The notes below the pieces were generated by a model. The model saw only the letters and a program-made list of their open reading frames with translations, was not told where the DNA came from and did not search any database. Shown here piece by piece: positions 34,569-43,511 of a stretch of 64,000 bases of DNA; position 1 is the first letter of the stretch; the number at the start of each line of letters is the position of its first letter. Origin of the DNA: Planosporangium thailandense (GTDB lineage Bacteria; Actinomycetota; Actinomycetes; Mycobacteriales; Micromonosporaceae); contig NZ_JAATVY010000017.1 of NCBI RefSeq assembly GCF_011947195.1, positions 1-64,000 on the forward strand, in the 5' to 3' direction. Position numbers and translations under genes: made by a program.

Positions 34569-36214
34569 AACTCCATCTGTCCGCGGTGCTGGATGCCGCC
34601 GCCGATCTCCACCAGCCCGCCTTCATCCGACACCTGAGTCCACAGGAGATCGACGCGCTGCGGCCGGCCGCCGACGGGCCGCTGGCGGGAGTGCCGTTCG
34701 CGGTCAAGGACAACATCGACGTCGCCGGCGTACCGACCACAGCCGCGTGCCCTGCCCTCACCGCGCCGGCCGCGCGCTCATCGGCGGCCGTGCGGCGCCT
34801 GCTCGACGCCGGCGCCGCCCCGATCGGCAAGACCAACCTCGACCAGTTCGCCACCGGCCTGGTCGGCACCCGGTCCCCGTACGGCGCCTGCTCCAGCGTC
34901 TTCTCCGCCGACCACGTCAGCGGCGGCAGCAGCTCCGGCAGCGCGGTGGCGGTCGCCGCCGGCGTCGTCCCGCTGGCGCTCGGCACCGACACCGCGGGCA
35001 GCGGTCGGGTACCGGCCGCGTTCAACGGCCTGGTGGGTGTGAAGCCGACCCGCGGCCTGGTACCGACCCGCGGCGTGCTGCCGGCCTGCCCGTCGCTGGA
35101 CTGCGTCACGACGCTCACCCGCACCGTCGCGCTGGCACGCACCGCGTTCGCGGCGCTGGCCGGCCCGGACGCGGACGACCCCTGGTCCCGGGCGATGCCC
35201 GCGCTACCACCGCCGGGGGTCGCCCGCACGATGCGCGTCATCGCCGTACCGGACGGGCCGCTCGACCTCGACCCGCCGCACGCCGCGGCCTGGCAGGCGG
35301 CCCAGGCGTTCGCGGCGTCCGTCGCGCGGCTCGTGCCCGTCGACGTGTCGGCGTTCCTCGAGGCGGCGCGGCTGCTGTACGGTCCGTTCGTCGCCGAGCG
35401 GCTCGCTGCCTTCGGGCGGCTGCTCGAACCGGACGGGCCGCATCTCGATGCGGTCGTACGGCGCATCGTCCACGGGGCCGCCACCGTCACCGGCGCGGAC
35501 GTCTTCCGTGGCCAGCAGCGGCTCGCCGAGCTGCGCGCCGCCGCGCTGCGGGTGTTCGTGGGCGCGGACGCGCTGATGCTGCCGGTCACCCCCGGCCACC
35601 CGACGCTGGCGGAGGTCGCGGCGGATCCGATCGGGGTGAACGCCCGCCTCGGCACGTACACCAACATGGTCAACCTCCTCGACCTCTGCGCCGTGGCGGT
35701 CCCCGCCGGGCACCGCGACGACGGCCTGCCGTTCGGTGTCCAGCTGATCGCCCCCGCGTTCGCCGACGGTCCGCTGCTCGACCTGGCGGCCCGCTGGCTC
35801 GGCGAACCGGTGCGGCCGCCGGCCGTGCGCAGCCTGCTCGCCGTCGCCGGCGCCCACCTCACCGGCGAGCCGCTCAACGACCAGCTGGTCGCGCTCGGCG
35901 GTCGGCTGCATGCCCGCGCGCGTACCGCCGGCGGGTACCGGATGTACCGCGTCGAGGGGCCGGTCCCCCGCCCCGGCCTCGTCCGCGCCGCCAGCGGGCC
36001 GGCGACCGGCCTGGAGGTCGAGATCTGGGACCTGCCGGCCGCCGGCGTCGGTGAGCTGCTGGCCACCGTCGCCCCGCCGCTCGCGCTCGGCGCGGTCGAC
36101 CTGGACGACGGCGGCGTCGTGCCCGGTTTCCTCACCGACCCGACCGGGGTGGACGCCGGCGCCGACATCACCGCGTACGGCGGCTGGCGTCACTACCCCG
36201 GCCGGTACGGCTGA
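34565..36214 (+). CDS. atzF: Allophanate hydrolase
   Basis: A 549-residue amidase-signature enzyme with the extra C-terminal domain of allophanate hydrolases. The Ser-cisSer-Lys triad is visible as Lys48 (FAVKDNID), Ser122 (SGGSSSGSAVA) and nucleophile Ser146 (GTDTAGSGR). The C-terminal domain (from about 420: GEPLNDQLVALGGRL to the YGGWRHYPGRYG end) finishes allophanate breakdown to ammonia and CO2. The ATG overlaps the previous stop (ATGA). As the last gene of the riboswitch operon it would release nitrogen from guanidine via carboxyguanidine and allophanate. It ends one base before the stop of the convergent GH3 gene, with no terminator between. Confidence 0.93.
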   Translation: MKLHLSAVLDAAADLHQPAFIRHLSPQEIDALRPAADGPLAGVPFAVKDNIDVAGVPTTAACPALTAPAARSSAAVRRLLDAGAAPIGKTNLDQFATGLVGTRSPYGACSSVFSADHVSGGSSSGSAVAVAAGVVPLALGTDTAGSGRVPAAFNGLVGVKPTRGLVPTRGVLPACPSLDCVTTLTRTVALARTAFAALAGPDADDPWSRAMPALPPPGVARTMRVIAVPDGPLDLDPPHAAAWQAAQAFAASVARLVPVDVSAFLEAARLLYGPFVAERLAAFGRLLEPDGPHLDAVVRRIVHGAATVTGADVFRGQQRLAELRAAALRVFVGADALMLPVTPGHPTLAEVAADPIGVNARLGTYTNMVNLLDLCAVAVPAGHRDDGLPFGVQLIAPAFADGPLLDLAARWLGEPVRPPAVRSLLAVAGAHLTGEPLNDQLVALGGRLHARARTAGGYRMYRVEGPVPRPGLVRAASGPATGLEVEIWDLPAAGVGELLATVAPPLALGAVDLDDGGVVPGFLTDPTGVDAGADITAYGGWRHYPGRYG

Positions 36215-36215
36215 G

Positions 36216-39200
36216 CTAAGGCCAGCCCTGGAGACCCGCACCGTACGGGTACAGCGGGTTTCCGTATGTCGTCGGCACCGGCTGGCCGGCGTCGATGTGC
36301 GCCCGGATGTCGGCGCGCTCGACGTCGCTGGCGCCCAGGTCGTACGGCAGGTCCCAGTGCTCGACCGCGTCGCCCGGCACGTCGGCGCCGCCCGGCCGGA
36401 GGATCTGGTCCAGGCTGCGGGGCAGTTGCCAGGGCAGCGTGCCGTGCGGGGCGTAGTCGCCGAAGAGCAGGCTGGCCGCCGCCGGCCCCATCTCCTCACC
36501 GCCGCGGTAGGTGACCACGACGGCGTCGGCCAGGCCGTTCCACTCGGTGATGACGTACGGGCGCGGCAGGACCAGGATCACCACCACGGGAATCCCCTGG
36601 TTCTTGAAGCTCTGGATGGTCGTGAGCTGATCGGGCGGCAGGTAGGGCTGTTCCTTGGTCCAGTTGGTGGCGTGGGTGTAGGAGGACTCCCCCACGGCCA
36701 CGACGGCGAGCTTGGGTGACGGGCCGGAGCCGGAGTAGACGTTCACGCCGGCGGTGGCCGCCCTCGCCCTGATCGCGTCGAGGAGGTCCAGGGAGCCGTA
36801 CTCCGAGTGGAAGTAGCTGGTCCAGACGCAGCACGAGTTGGGGTCGGTGGCGCGCGGGCCGGCCACCACGATGTTGTCCCCGGCCGTGAGCTTGAGCGGG
36901 AGGATGCCGTCGTTCTTCAGCAGCGTCAGCGACTCCCGCTCGGCCTGGTTGGCCAGCGCGGTATACGACGGCTGGTGCCACCGGTACGGGCCGTTGACCG
37001 GGTCGCCGTACGGGTTCTCGAACAGGCCGAGGGCGAACTTCAGCCGCAGCACCCGGCGGACCGCGTCGTCGATGCGGCTGGCCGGCACGTGTGCGAGGAA
37101 CGTGGTCAGTGAGAAGCCCGCCGCGCCCGGATCGGCCCCGCCCATCACGTCGGAGCCGGCGTTCGCGGCGTCGATCCACGGCTGGCCGGACGGCAGCCAG
37201 TCGGTGGTGATGAGGCCGGTGTAGCCCAGGTTCTGCCGCAGGTAGGCGAGGATCTTGGCGCTGTCGCCGGCGCCGGGGCCACCCGGGTCGAGGTACGAAC
37301 TGCCGGCGTAGCCGGGCATGATGTTGACGGCGCCAGCCTCCATGGCGGCGCGGAACGGGATCATGTGGTACTTGATGGTCACCGCGTCGTACGTGATGCC
37401 GGCCTCGCCGCCGGCGCCCTCGCCCGGCCAGTGCTTCACGGTCGCCAGTACCGAGTGCGGATTCAGCTCCGGGCCGCCCTGCAGCCCGGACACCAGCGCG
37501 CGCACCTGCGCGGCGGCGACGTCGGCGTTCTCGCCGTTGCCCTCCTGGATGCGGGGGTAGAGCACCTTGGTGCCGACCTCGGCGAGCGGCCCGAGCACGC
37601 CGCGGGTGCCGACCTCCAACTCCTCCTTGCGCTGCATGTCGCCCAGCTTGTAGTCGAGTGCGTAGTCCCTGCCGGCGGCCAGCGCGCTCTGTGTCGGGTA
37701 GGTGGTCTGGTAGCCGTGGATGGTGTCGCCCGCCGAGATGAACGGAATGCCCAGCCGGGTGCCGGCGGCGGCGAGCAGGTAGCCGTTGAGATCCTGCGGC
37801 TGCGCCGGCCCGAAATGCCAACCCGCCCGCGGGTACGTCTGGGCGTTGTAGAACATCTGGTAGGCCTTCTCCTGCGCCGTCATCCGGCCGAGCAGGTCGT
37901 TAACGCGGGTGTCGATCGGCTGGCGCCAGTCTTCGTACGGCTCGATGACGCCGTCCTTGTTGAGGTCCCGCATACCGCTGATGACCGGCACCCCGTCGGC
38001 GACGGTACTGACGGTGGGCAGGTACAGGCTGAACGTGCGGATGGCCGACGTCGTGGTCGCGCCCGACCCGCTCACCGCCGCGACGTACCACTTGTACGTC
38101 CAGCGGTCGGGCAGGTCCCAGGTCGGCGTGTAGCTGGTGCCGGTCTGCTCGGCCACCTTGGTGTACAGGTCGATCAGGTTGCCGGAGGCGGTGAAGTCGT
38201 AGTCGGTCCGGCTGATGTTGATCCAGACCTGGTAGCGCGCGGCGCCGCCGACGGCCGTCCAGGCGAGGGTGGGCCGTCGGGTGTCGGTGACCATGGCACC
38301 GTCGGCGGGTGCGGAGAGGGCGAACTGCCCGGTCGTCGCCGGTGGCCGGGTGGGCCCGGACAGCATCGGCGGGGTGGCCGACGAGGTGTCGACGCTGCCA
38401 TGGACCTCGAACTCCCACAGCGAGTACCCGTAGCCGGTGGCCCGGGCCGTGCCGTACAGGCGGACGTACCGGCCGGTGGCGGTGAGGTTCAGTGTCTCGG
38501 TGCCGCCCTTCCCGGTGGTGGTGGAGTAGACCGTCGACCAGGTTGCCGCGTCGTCGGAGACGTCGACGTGGTAGGCGGTGGCGTAGGCGGCCTCCCAGGT
38601 GAGCACCACGCCGGTGATCGTGGCGGGACCGCCCAGGTCCACGGATATCCACTGTGGATCGCCGGCTGCGCTCTCCCACCGGGTGGTGGTCCGGCCGTCG
38701 AACGCCGCCGCGGGCGCGTTGCCGCCCACGTACGACGACGCCTGGACCGGCTGGAACTGCGAGATGACCGGCGCCGAGCCACCGCTTGTGCCGTAGACCT
38801 GGAACTCCCACAGGGAGTACCCGTAGCCGGTGGCGCGGGCCGTGCCGTACATCCGCACGTACCGGCCGGCGCCGGTGACGTCGAGGGTCTGGGTCCCGCC
38901 CGTGCCGGTGGTGGAGTAGATGGTGGTCCACGTGGTGGCGTCGGCCGACACCTGGACCTGGAACGCGGCGGCGTACGCCGTCTCCCAGTCGAGCACGACC
39001 TGGCTGACGTCCGCGGTCGCACCCAGATCCACCTGTAGCCACTGCGGATCGGAGAACTGGCTCGACCAGCGGGTACCGGGGTCGCCGTCCACCGCGGCCG
39101 CGGCCGGGAACGCCCCGGACTCGGTGGACGAGGCGGTCGCCGGCTTGTTCCGGGATAGCAGCGTCGTGCCGGCCACGGTCACCGGCGGAGCGACGGCGGC

Positions 39201-39308
39201 CGCCGGTTTCGGGACGACGACGGCGACGCCCGTGACGAGGGCGGCGGCGACCGCGACGGCGACCACGGGCCGGCGTCGGCGGAGGGTGGGGCTGAGCCGG
39301 AGTCTCAT
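36216..39308 (-). CDS. Secreted GH3 enzyme with two N-terminal F5/8C modules
   Basis: A 1030-residue exported glycoside hydrolase. A Sec signal (residues 1-38) is followed by two F5/8 type C (CBM32-like) domains (about 48-175 and 180-310), a fibronectin-III-like domain (about 330-430) and a GH3 catalytic region from about 450 (VNDLLGRMTAQEKAYQMF, DTIHGYQTTYP, TVKHWPGEGA, and nucleophile Asp in GLITTDWLPS). It ends soon after NPLYPYGAGL, so the C-terminal fibronectin-like domain of other GH3 enzymes is missing or shortened. It follows the GH55-like gene by 18 bases with a GAGGAG ribosome site, so the two form an operon. Substrate: probably beta-glucan oligomers, by context. Confidence 0.88.
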   Translation of the reverse strand: MRLRLSPTLRRRRPVVAVAVAAALVTGVAVVVPKPAAAVAPPVTVAGTTLLSRNKPATASSTESGAFPAAAAVDGDPGTRWSSQFSDPQWLQVDLGATADVSQVVLDWETAYAAAFQVQVSADATTWTTIYSTTGTGGTQTLDVTGAGRYVRMYGTARATGYGYSLWEFQVYGTSGGSAPVISQFQPVQASSYVGGNAPAAAFDGRTTTRWESAAGDPQWISVDLGGPATITGVVLTWEAAYATAYHVDVSDDAATWSTVYSTTTGKGGTETLNLTATGRYVRLYGTARATGYGYSLWEFEVHGSVDTSSATPPMLSGPTRPPATTGQFALSAPADGAMVTDTRRPTLAWTAVGGAARYQVWINISRTDYDFTASGNLIDLYTKVAEQTGTSYTPTWDLPDRWTYKWYVAAVSGSGATTTSAIRTFSLYLPTVSTVADGVPVISGMRDLNKDGVIEPYEDWRQPIDTRVNDLLGRMTAQEKAYQMFYNAQTYPRAGWHFGPAQPQDLNGYLLAAAGTRLGIPFISAGDTIHGYQTTYPTQSALAAGRDYALDYKLGDMQRKEELEVGTRGVLGPLAEVGTKVLYPRIQEGNGENADVAAAQVRALVSGLQGGPELNPHSVLATVKHWPGEGAGGEAGITYDAVTIKYHMIPFRAAMEAGAVNIMPGYAGSSYLDPGGPGAGDSAKILAYLRQNLGYTGLITTDWLPSGQPWIDAANAGSDVMGGADPGAAGFSLTTFLAHVPASRIDDAVRRVLRLKFALGLFENPYGDPVNGPYRWHQPSYTALANQAERESLTLLKNDGILPLKLTAGDNIVVAGPRATDPNSCCVWTSYFHSEYGSLDLLDAIRARAATAGVNVYSGSGPSPKLAVVAVGESSYTHATNWTKEQPYLPPDQLTTIQSFKNQGIPVVVILVLPRPYVITEWNGLADAVVVTYRGGEEMGPAAASLLFGDYAPHGTLPWQLPRSLDQILRPGGADVPGDAVEHWDLPYDLGASDVERADIRAHIDAGQPVPTTYGNPLYPYGAGLQGWP

Positions 39309-39326
39309 GTCATCTCCTCAGGCCGG

Positions 39327-41555
39327 TCACGGGTAGCTGACCAGGTTCACCGGTACGGTGGCGGCGCCCGTCGCCGCGGCACCGGCGTCGTTGATGACGT
39401 GGTCGATGGTTCCGTTGCCGCCGAGGGAGACGGTGAGCAGGTCGTGAAACCGCACGCCGGACGTGGTGGGAGCTTCGAAGCCGTGGTCGGCGTGGATGCC
39501 GGAATCGACGTTGAAGTAGCAGTAGCTGCCCAACCCCCAGGCCTCATGGCTGCTGACCGTGTCCGCGACCTTGTAGGCCGCGTACCCGTTGGCGCCGGCG
39601 CGCCAGGCGGCCCGGCTGGGCGGGTCGTAGGGCATCTCGTTCTGCAGGAAGACGGTCCGACCGCCGTTGCTGTTCCAGATGACTTCGTCCTTCTGGTAGT
39701 GCTCGACGAACAGCGCGTACGCGGTCACGTTGGGGCCGTTGACGACGAGCCCCGTGTCGGCGGTGTTGACGGTCCAGCCGACGCCGCTGCCGTGGTCGGC
39801 GCGCCAGGCCCAGATGTGGTCGATGATGGTGTTCGCGCTGTTGACGACCAGACTGGTGGTCGCGGATCCGGCACCGGCGCCCCCGATGCGGAAGAACACG
39901 TCCTGGACGGAGGTGGGGTTGCCGGCGTGGCCGGCCGCGGCGCCGTTCGGGCCGATCCGCAACAGGACCGGGGAGTTCACCGGGCCGGCGTCGAACAGCA
40001 GCCCGGCGAGCTTGACCCCGTCGACGTCGGCGACGCTCATCGCGGTCACGCCGTTGTCGGGCACCAGCGTCGGGTACCCGAGGCCGAGCACGACGGTGTC
40101 GGGGCGGGTCACGGTCACCGTCTGGTCGAGGTGGTAGATGCCGGGGGTGAACAGCAGGTTCAGGCCCTGGCTGAGCGCGGCGTTGAGGGTGGCGGCGGAG
40201 TCGCCGGGCCGGGCCACGTAGAACCGGGTGAGCGGGATCGCGCTGCCGGGTGTGGCGCCGCCCGCCCACGTGGTGCCCTGGGAGTCGGTCCGCAGACTTG
40301 GAACGAACACCTGGTAGGCGCCGGCTGCGTCGACGTACAGGTAGGGCTTCTCCCGGGTGACGGGGCTGCGGGCGAGCACCGTGTAGGGCGGGTTGGGGAA
40401 GCTCTGCGCGGGCGCGCCGAGGACGCCGGAGAACGTCATGTTCCAGACCCCGTTGAGCCACCCGCCGATCTGGCTGTCACGGGTGAACCACTGCTGCTGT
40501 GAGTACGGGCCGACGGTGCCGCTGACCCGGGAGTCGGCGATGTAGCCGCCGCTGGCCCAGCCGTACCCGGCGGGCGCCAGGTTCAGGTCGCCGTGGATGT
40601 CCATCCGGCGGAACGGCGCGGCCTGGGACACTGCCCACCGGGTGAATCCGGCGGACGGGTAGACGGACAGGTTCTCCGCCGACCGCCAGAAGTTCTGGGT
40701 GGCGTTGCCGCCGGCCCAGCCCGCGTCGACGGTCACGTCGCCGTTGATCCGCACGTCGTCGGGGTTGCGGCCGAGGCCGGCGATGGAGGTGTAGAAGCCG
40801 ATCTGGGCGTTGATCCCGCTGTAGGTGCCGGGCTTGAACAGCAGCGCGTACCGCTGCGTGCCGAACTGGTTGCGCTCCTGCTGCCTGAACACGGTGTCGA
40901 GCTGGGCCTGGATGGCCGTGCCGGACATCGACGGGTCGAAGACGATCACGTTGGGGCCCAGGGAGCCGCCGCCGGGTAACGGCGTGGATCCGCCCGTCGT
41001 GTGCACCACGAGTTCCCACAGCGAGTATCCGTACGGGGTGGCGCGCGCCGTGCCGTACACGCGCAGGTAACGGCCGCTGCCGGAGACGTCGAGGGTCTGG
41101 GTGCCGCCGGTGCCGGTGGTGGTCGAGTACACCGGTGTCCACGTCACGGCGTCGCTCGACACCTGGACCTGGAACGCGGTGGCGTACGCGGCCTCCCAGG
41201 TGAGGACGACCTGGCAGACCTGCTGGGTGCGGCCCAGGTCCACCTGGAGCCACTGCGGATCGGAGAACTGGCTGGACCACCGGGTGCCGGGGTTGCCGTC
41301 GACCGCCGCCGACGCCGGGAACGCGCCGGACTCGGTCGACGACGCCGTAGCCGGTTGGTTCAGGGCGGCGTCGGTCGCGCCGCAGCCACCCGAAGCGGGC
41401 GCCGCACCCGGCGACAGCAGGGTCGAGGCCGCGCGGGCCGGAACGGTCACGACGACCACGACGAGTGCGACCAGCAGCGCCGTCGCCGTGACGATCATTG
41501 CGAGTAGGTAACCCGGTCTGCCATGGCGGGCTCGGTGACGGGTGACAGCCTGCAT
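39327..41555 (-). CDS. Secreted GH55-like beta-1,3-glucanase with F5/8C module
   Basis: A 742-residue secreted protein: signal (LLAMIVTATALLVALVVVVV), an F5/8C sugar-binding module at about 53-185, then a long right-handed beta-helix region. The stretch VIVFDPSMSGTAIQAQLDTV, QRYALLFKPGTY and SFPNPPYTVLARSPVTREKP matches what I know of Streptomyces GH55-type proteins (often misnamed adenylyl cyclase). GH55 enzymes attack beta-1,3-glucan (laminarin, fungal wall) from chain ends. I chose the ATG at 41555 for its GAGGGAG ribosome site and signal position; the frame is open to 41717. It is divergent from the GH64 gene. Confidence 0.78.
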   Translation of the reverse strand: MQAVTRHRARHGRPGYLLAMIVTATALLVALVVVVVTVPARAASTLLSPGAAPASGGCGATDAALNQPATASSTESGAFPASAAVDGNPGTRWSSQFSDPQWLQVDLGRTQQVCQVVLTWEAAYATAFQVQVSSDAVTWTPVYSTTTGTGGTQTLDVSGSGRYLRVYGTARATPYGYSLWELVVHTTGGSTPLPGGGSLGPNVIVFDPSMSGTAIQAQLDTVFRQQERNQFGTQRYALLFKPGTYSGINAQIGFYTSIAGLGRNPDDVRINGDVTVDAGWAGGNATQNFWRSAENLSVYPSAGFTRWAVSQAAPFRRMDIHGDLNLAPAGYGWASGGYIADSRVSGTVGPYSQQQWFTRDSQIGGWLNGVWNMTFSGVLGAPAQSFPNPPYTVLARSPVTREKPYLYVDAAGAYQVFVPSLRTDSQGTTWAGGATPGSAIPLTRFYVARPGDSAATLNAALSQGLNLLFTPGIYHLDQTVTVTRPDTVVLGLGYPTLVPDNGVTAMSVADVDGVKLAGLLFDAGPVNSPVLLRIGPNGAAAGHAGNPTSVQDVFFRIGGAGAGSATTSLVVNSANTIIDHIWAWRADHGSGVGWTVNTADTGLVVNGPNVTAYALFVEHYQKDEVIWNSNGGRTVFLQNEMPYDPPSRAAWRAGANGYAAYKVADTVSSHEAWGLGSYCYFNVDSGIHADHGFEAPTTSGVRFHDLLTVSLGGNGTIDHVINDAGAAATGAATVPVNLVSYP
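41000..41399 (-). repeat. F5/8C module coding repeat (one of four copies)
   Basis: The DNA for this sugar-binding module is strongly similar to copies at about 38783-39167, 38378-38768 and, on the other strand, 42238-42612. Shared blocks include the region encoding PGTRWSSQFSDPQW and YGTARAT. The similarity extends to silent positions, suggesting module shuffling or gene conversion inside the locus. Boundaries are approximate. Confidence 0.7.
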
Positions 41556-42117
41556 GAGATCTCCCTCAAGCGTGCGCGTGCGTGGGCGGGACGGCGGTGC
41601 GGGCGTGGGGTGGGCTGCGGTGCGGGCGTGGGCGGGCGGGACGCGCCAAACCGGTGCGGCGAGACGGCGGCCCCCCGAGGAGGCGTGCGGAACCCGGCGG
41701 TTTACATCGAGATTCATCGTTATGACGAGCGGGTTTCAGAAAGGTCCGCCCGGCCCGCCACAACTGTCAAGGGCCCGAATGGATCACCGGCGAGGTGACG
41801 GAAGATCTCCCGGAACAGCCCGGAACCGGTGATATGCACCCTGGCCAGGGAGTTTGTTGCCAGAGGTAGCACACAGTGCGGGGCGCGATCATGTACGCCA
41901 TTCCACAGAAGCGACATTCACTCTTAATTTAAGTCTTAGTCGATGCTTTAGAAAAATTACGCCACCTGCGAAAGTGAGGACGTAGATAGAAACTTGTAAA
42001 TGCCTTGACAGAAGGTTGGCCGGCCCTCACCCTGCTTGGAAAGCGCTCTCCGACACCTGTCGGAAACCTCCCCGCCAGCCGGGCCGCTGCGGATGTCCCG
42101 GCACCCTAGGAGGAGCC
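41556..42117. promoter_or_regulatory. 562-base divergent control region, GH55-like / GH64
   Basis: No gene is supported. For the GH55-like gene a TTGACA box lies at 41765-41770 (minus strand); its -10 is unclear. An AT-rich island at 41920-42010 contains CTTAATTTAAGTCTTAG (41923-41939), with the perfect inverted repeat CTTAA-T-TTAAG. A near match lies upstream of the GH30 gene. A second TTGACA is at 42005-42010 on the plus strand. A LacI-type palindrome sits at 42038-42051. Confidence 0.6.
42038..42051. promoter_or_regulatory. LacI-family operator-like palindrome before the GH64 gene
   Basis: GGAAAGCGCTCTCC is a near-perfect palindrome centred on AGCGCT, the usual core of LacI-family operators in actinobacteria (for example CebR sites). 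It lies 67 bases before the GH64 start and downstream of a TTGACA box, a position fit for repression. No LacI gene is in this window. Confidence 0.6.
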
Positions 42118-43464
42118 ATGGCCGTCCCCACCCTCGCCACACGCTCCGCTTCACGCCGGCGCGCCGTCGCCGCCGTCACACTGATCGTCACCGTCATCGC
42201 CCTCTACGCCGCGGCGACCACCCCGGGCGCCACCGCCGCCGACACCCCGCTCTCCCAGGGCCGGCCCGCCATCGCCTCGTCCACCGAGAATGCCGGGACC
42301 CCGGCGTCGGCGGCGGTCGACGGCGACCCCGGTACCCGCTGGTCGAGCCAGTTCTCCGATCCACAATGGATTCAGGTCGACCTGGGCGCGACCGCCACCG
42401 TTTCCCGGGTCGTTCTCCGATGGGAGGCCGCCTACGCCAGGGCGTACGCCATCCAGACCTCCACCGACGCCACCACCTGGACCACGGTCTACTCCACCAC
42501 CACCGGGGCCGGCGGCACCGAGACCCTCGCCGTCACCGGCACCGGCCGCTACGTGCGCATGTACGGCACCGCCCGCGCAACGCCGTACGGTTACTCGCTC
42601 TGGGAGTTCCAGGTCTACGGCGTCGCCGCACCCGGACCGGATCCCGGCTCGTTCTGGGGTGACACCAGCGAAATCCCGGCCGCGCAGAACGTGCTGACGG
42701 TCAAGGTGCTGAACCGCACGAACGGGCACTACCCCGACAACCAGGTGTACTGGAGCTTCAACGGGCAGACCCACTCGATCGCCGAGCAGCCGTACCTCGA
42801 CATGCCGGCCAACTCGGCCGGCCGGATGTACTTCTACCTGGGCTCGCCGACCAGCCAGTACTACGACTTCATCGAGTTCACCGTGGGACCCTCGGTGTTC
42901 AACGGCAACACCACCCGGGTCGACGCGTTCGGCCTGAAGCTCGCGATGCGGCTGCACGCCCACGACGGGTATGACGTGCAGGTCGGTGAGGACCAGGCCA
43001 CCTTCGCCGAGGACCGGTCGGTGACCTTCCAGAGGTTCGTCACTGAGGTGCCGGCCGAGTTCAAGGTGCTCGCGCAGACCCAGGCGCCGTACCGGATCAT
43101 CGCACCCGGCAGCGACCCGTCGTTTCGGGCCGGCGGCGTGAACCAGAACTACTACACCAGCTACGCCGCGTCGGTCGGGGTCAACGAGTCGACCTCCAAC
43201 ATCTTCGGCTGCGCCGGTTCGCTGGCCGGCAACCCGAACCTCTGCGCCGCCCTGAACCGGCACACCGCGCAGCTACCGACCGCGCAGCAGCAGACTCCAG
43301 GCAACTTCTACCTGGCGCCGCCGGCGAACTACTACGCGCGGTTCTGGCACGACCGCGCCATCAACCACCTCGCGTACGGCTTCCCGTACGACGACGTGGC
43401 CGGCCAGTCGTCGTTCATCTCCCACGCGAACCCGCGGTACCTGCTGGTCGCCGTTGGCTGGTGA
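42118..43464 (+). CDS. Secreted GH64 beta-1,3-glucanase with F5/8C module
   Basis: A 448-residue secreted enzyme: signal (residues about 1-40), an F5/8C module (about 41-165) and a C-terminal GH64 domain resembling laminaripentaose-producing beta-1,3-glucanase. Family stretches visible: VLNRTNGHYPDNQVYWSFNG, IAEQPYLDMPANSAGRMYFY, VDAFGLKLAMRLH, IFGCAGSLAGNPNLCAALNR and HLAYGFPYDDVAGQSS near the end. GH64 enzymes release oligomers from beta-1,3-glucan of fungal walls. The ATG has AGGAG upstream. It is read divergently from the GH55-like gene and is followed by a strong terminator. Confidence 0.93.
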   Translation: MAVPTLATRSASRRRAVAAVTLIVTVIALYAAATTPGATAADTPLSQGRPAIASSTENAGTPASAAVDGDPGTRWSSQFSDPQWIQVDLGATATVSRVVLRWEAAYARAYAIQTSTDATTWTTVYSTTTGAGGTETLAVTGTGRYVRMYGTARATPYGYSLWEFQVYGVAAPGPDPGSFWGDTSEIPAAQNVLTVKVLNRTNGHYPDNQVYWSFNGQTHSIAEQPYLDMPANSAGRMYFYLGSPTSQYYDFIEFTVGPSVFNGNTTRVDAFGLKLAMRLHAHDGYDVQVGEDQATFAEDRSVTFQRFVTEVPAEFKVLAQTQAPYRIIAPGSDPSFRAGGVNQNYYTSYAASVGVNESTSNIFGCAGSLAGNPNLCAALNRHTAQLPTAQQQTPGNFYLAPPANYYARFWHDRAINHLAYGFPYDDVAGQSSFISHANPRYLLVAVGW

Positions 43465-43471
43465 CACCCGT

Positions 43472-43498
43472 GGGGCGGCCCGGTGACCGGGCCGCCCC
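43472..43498. terminator. Bidirectional hairpin terminator
   Basis: A perfect 12-base inverted repeat, GGGGCGGCCCGG and CCGGGCCGCCCC, with a 3-base loop lies between the convergent GH64 (stop 43464) and GH30 (stop 43512) genes. Confidence 0.85.
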
Positions 43499-43511
43499 GA
43501 CGCGTCACCGG

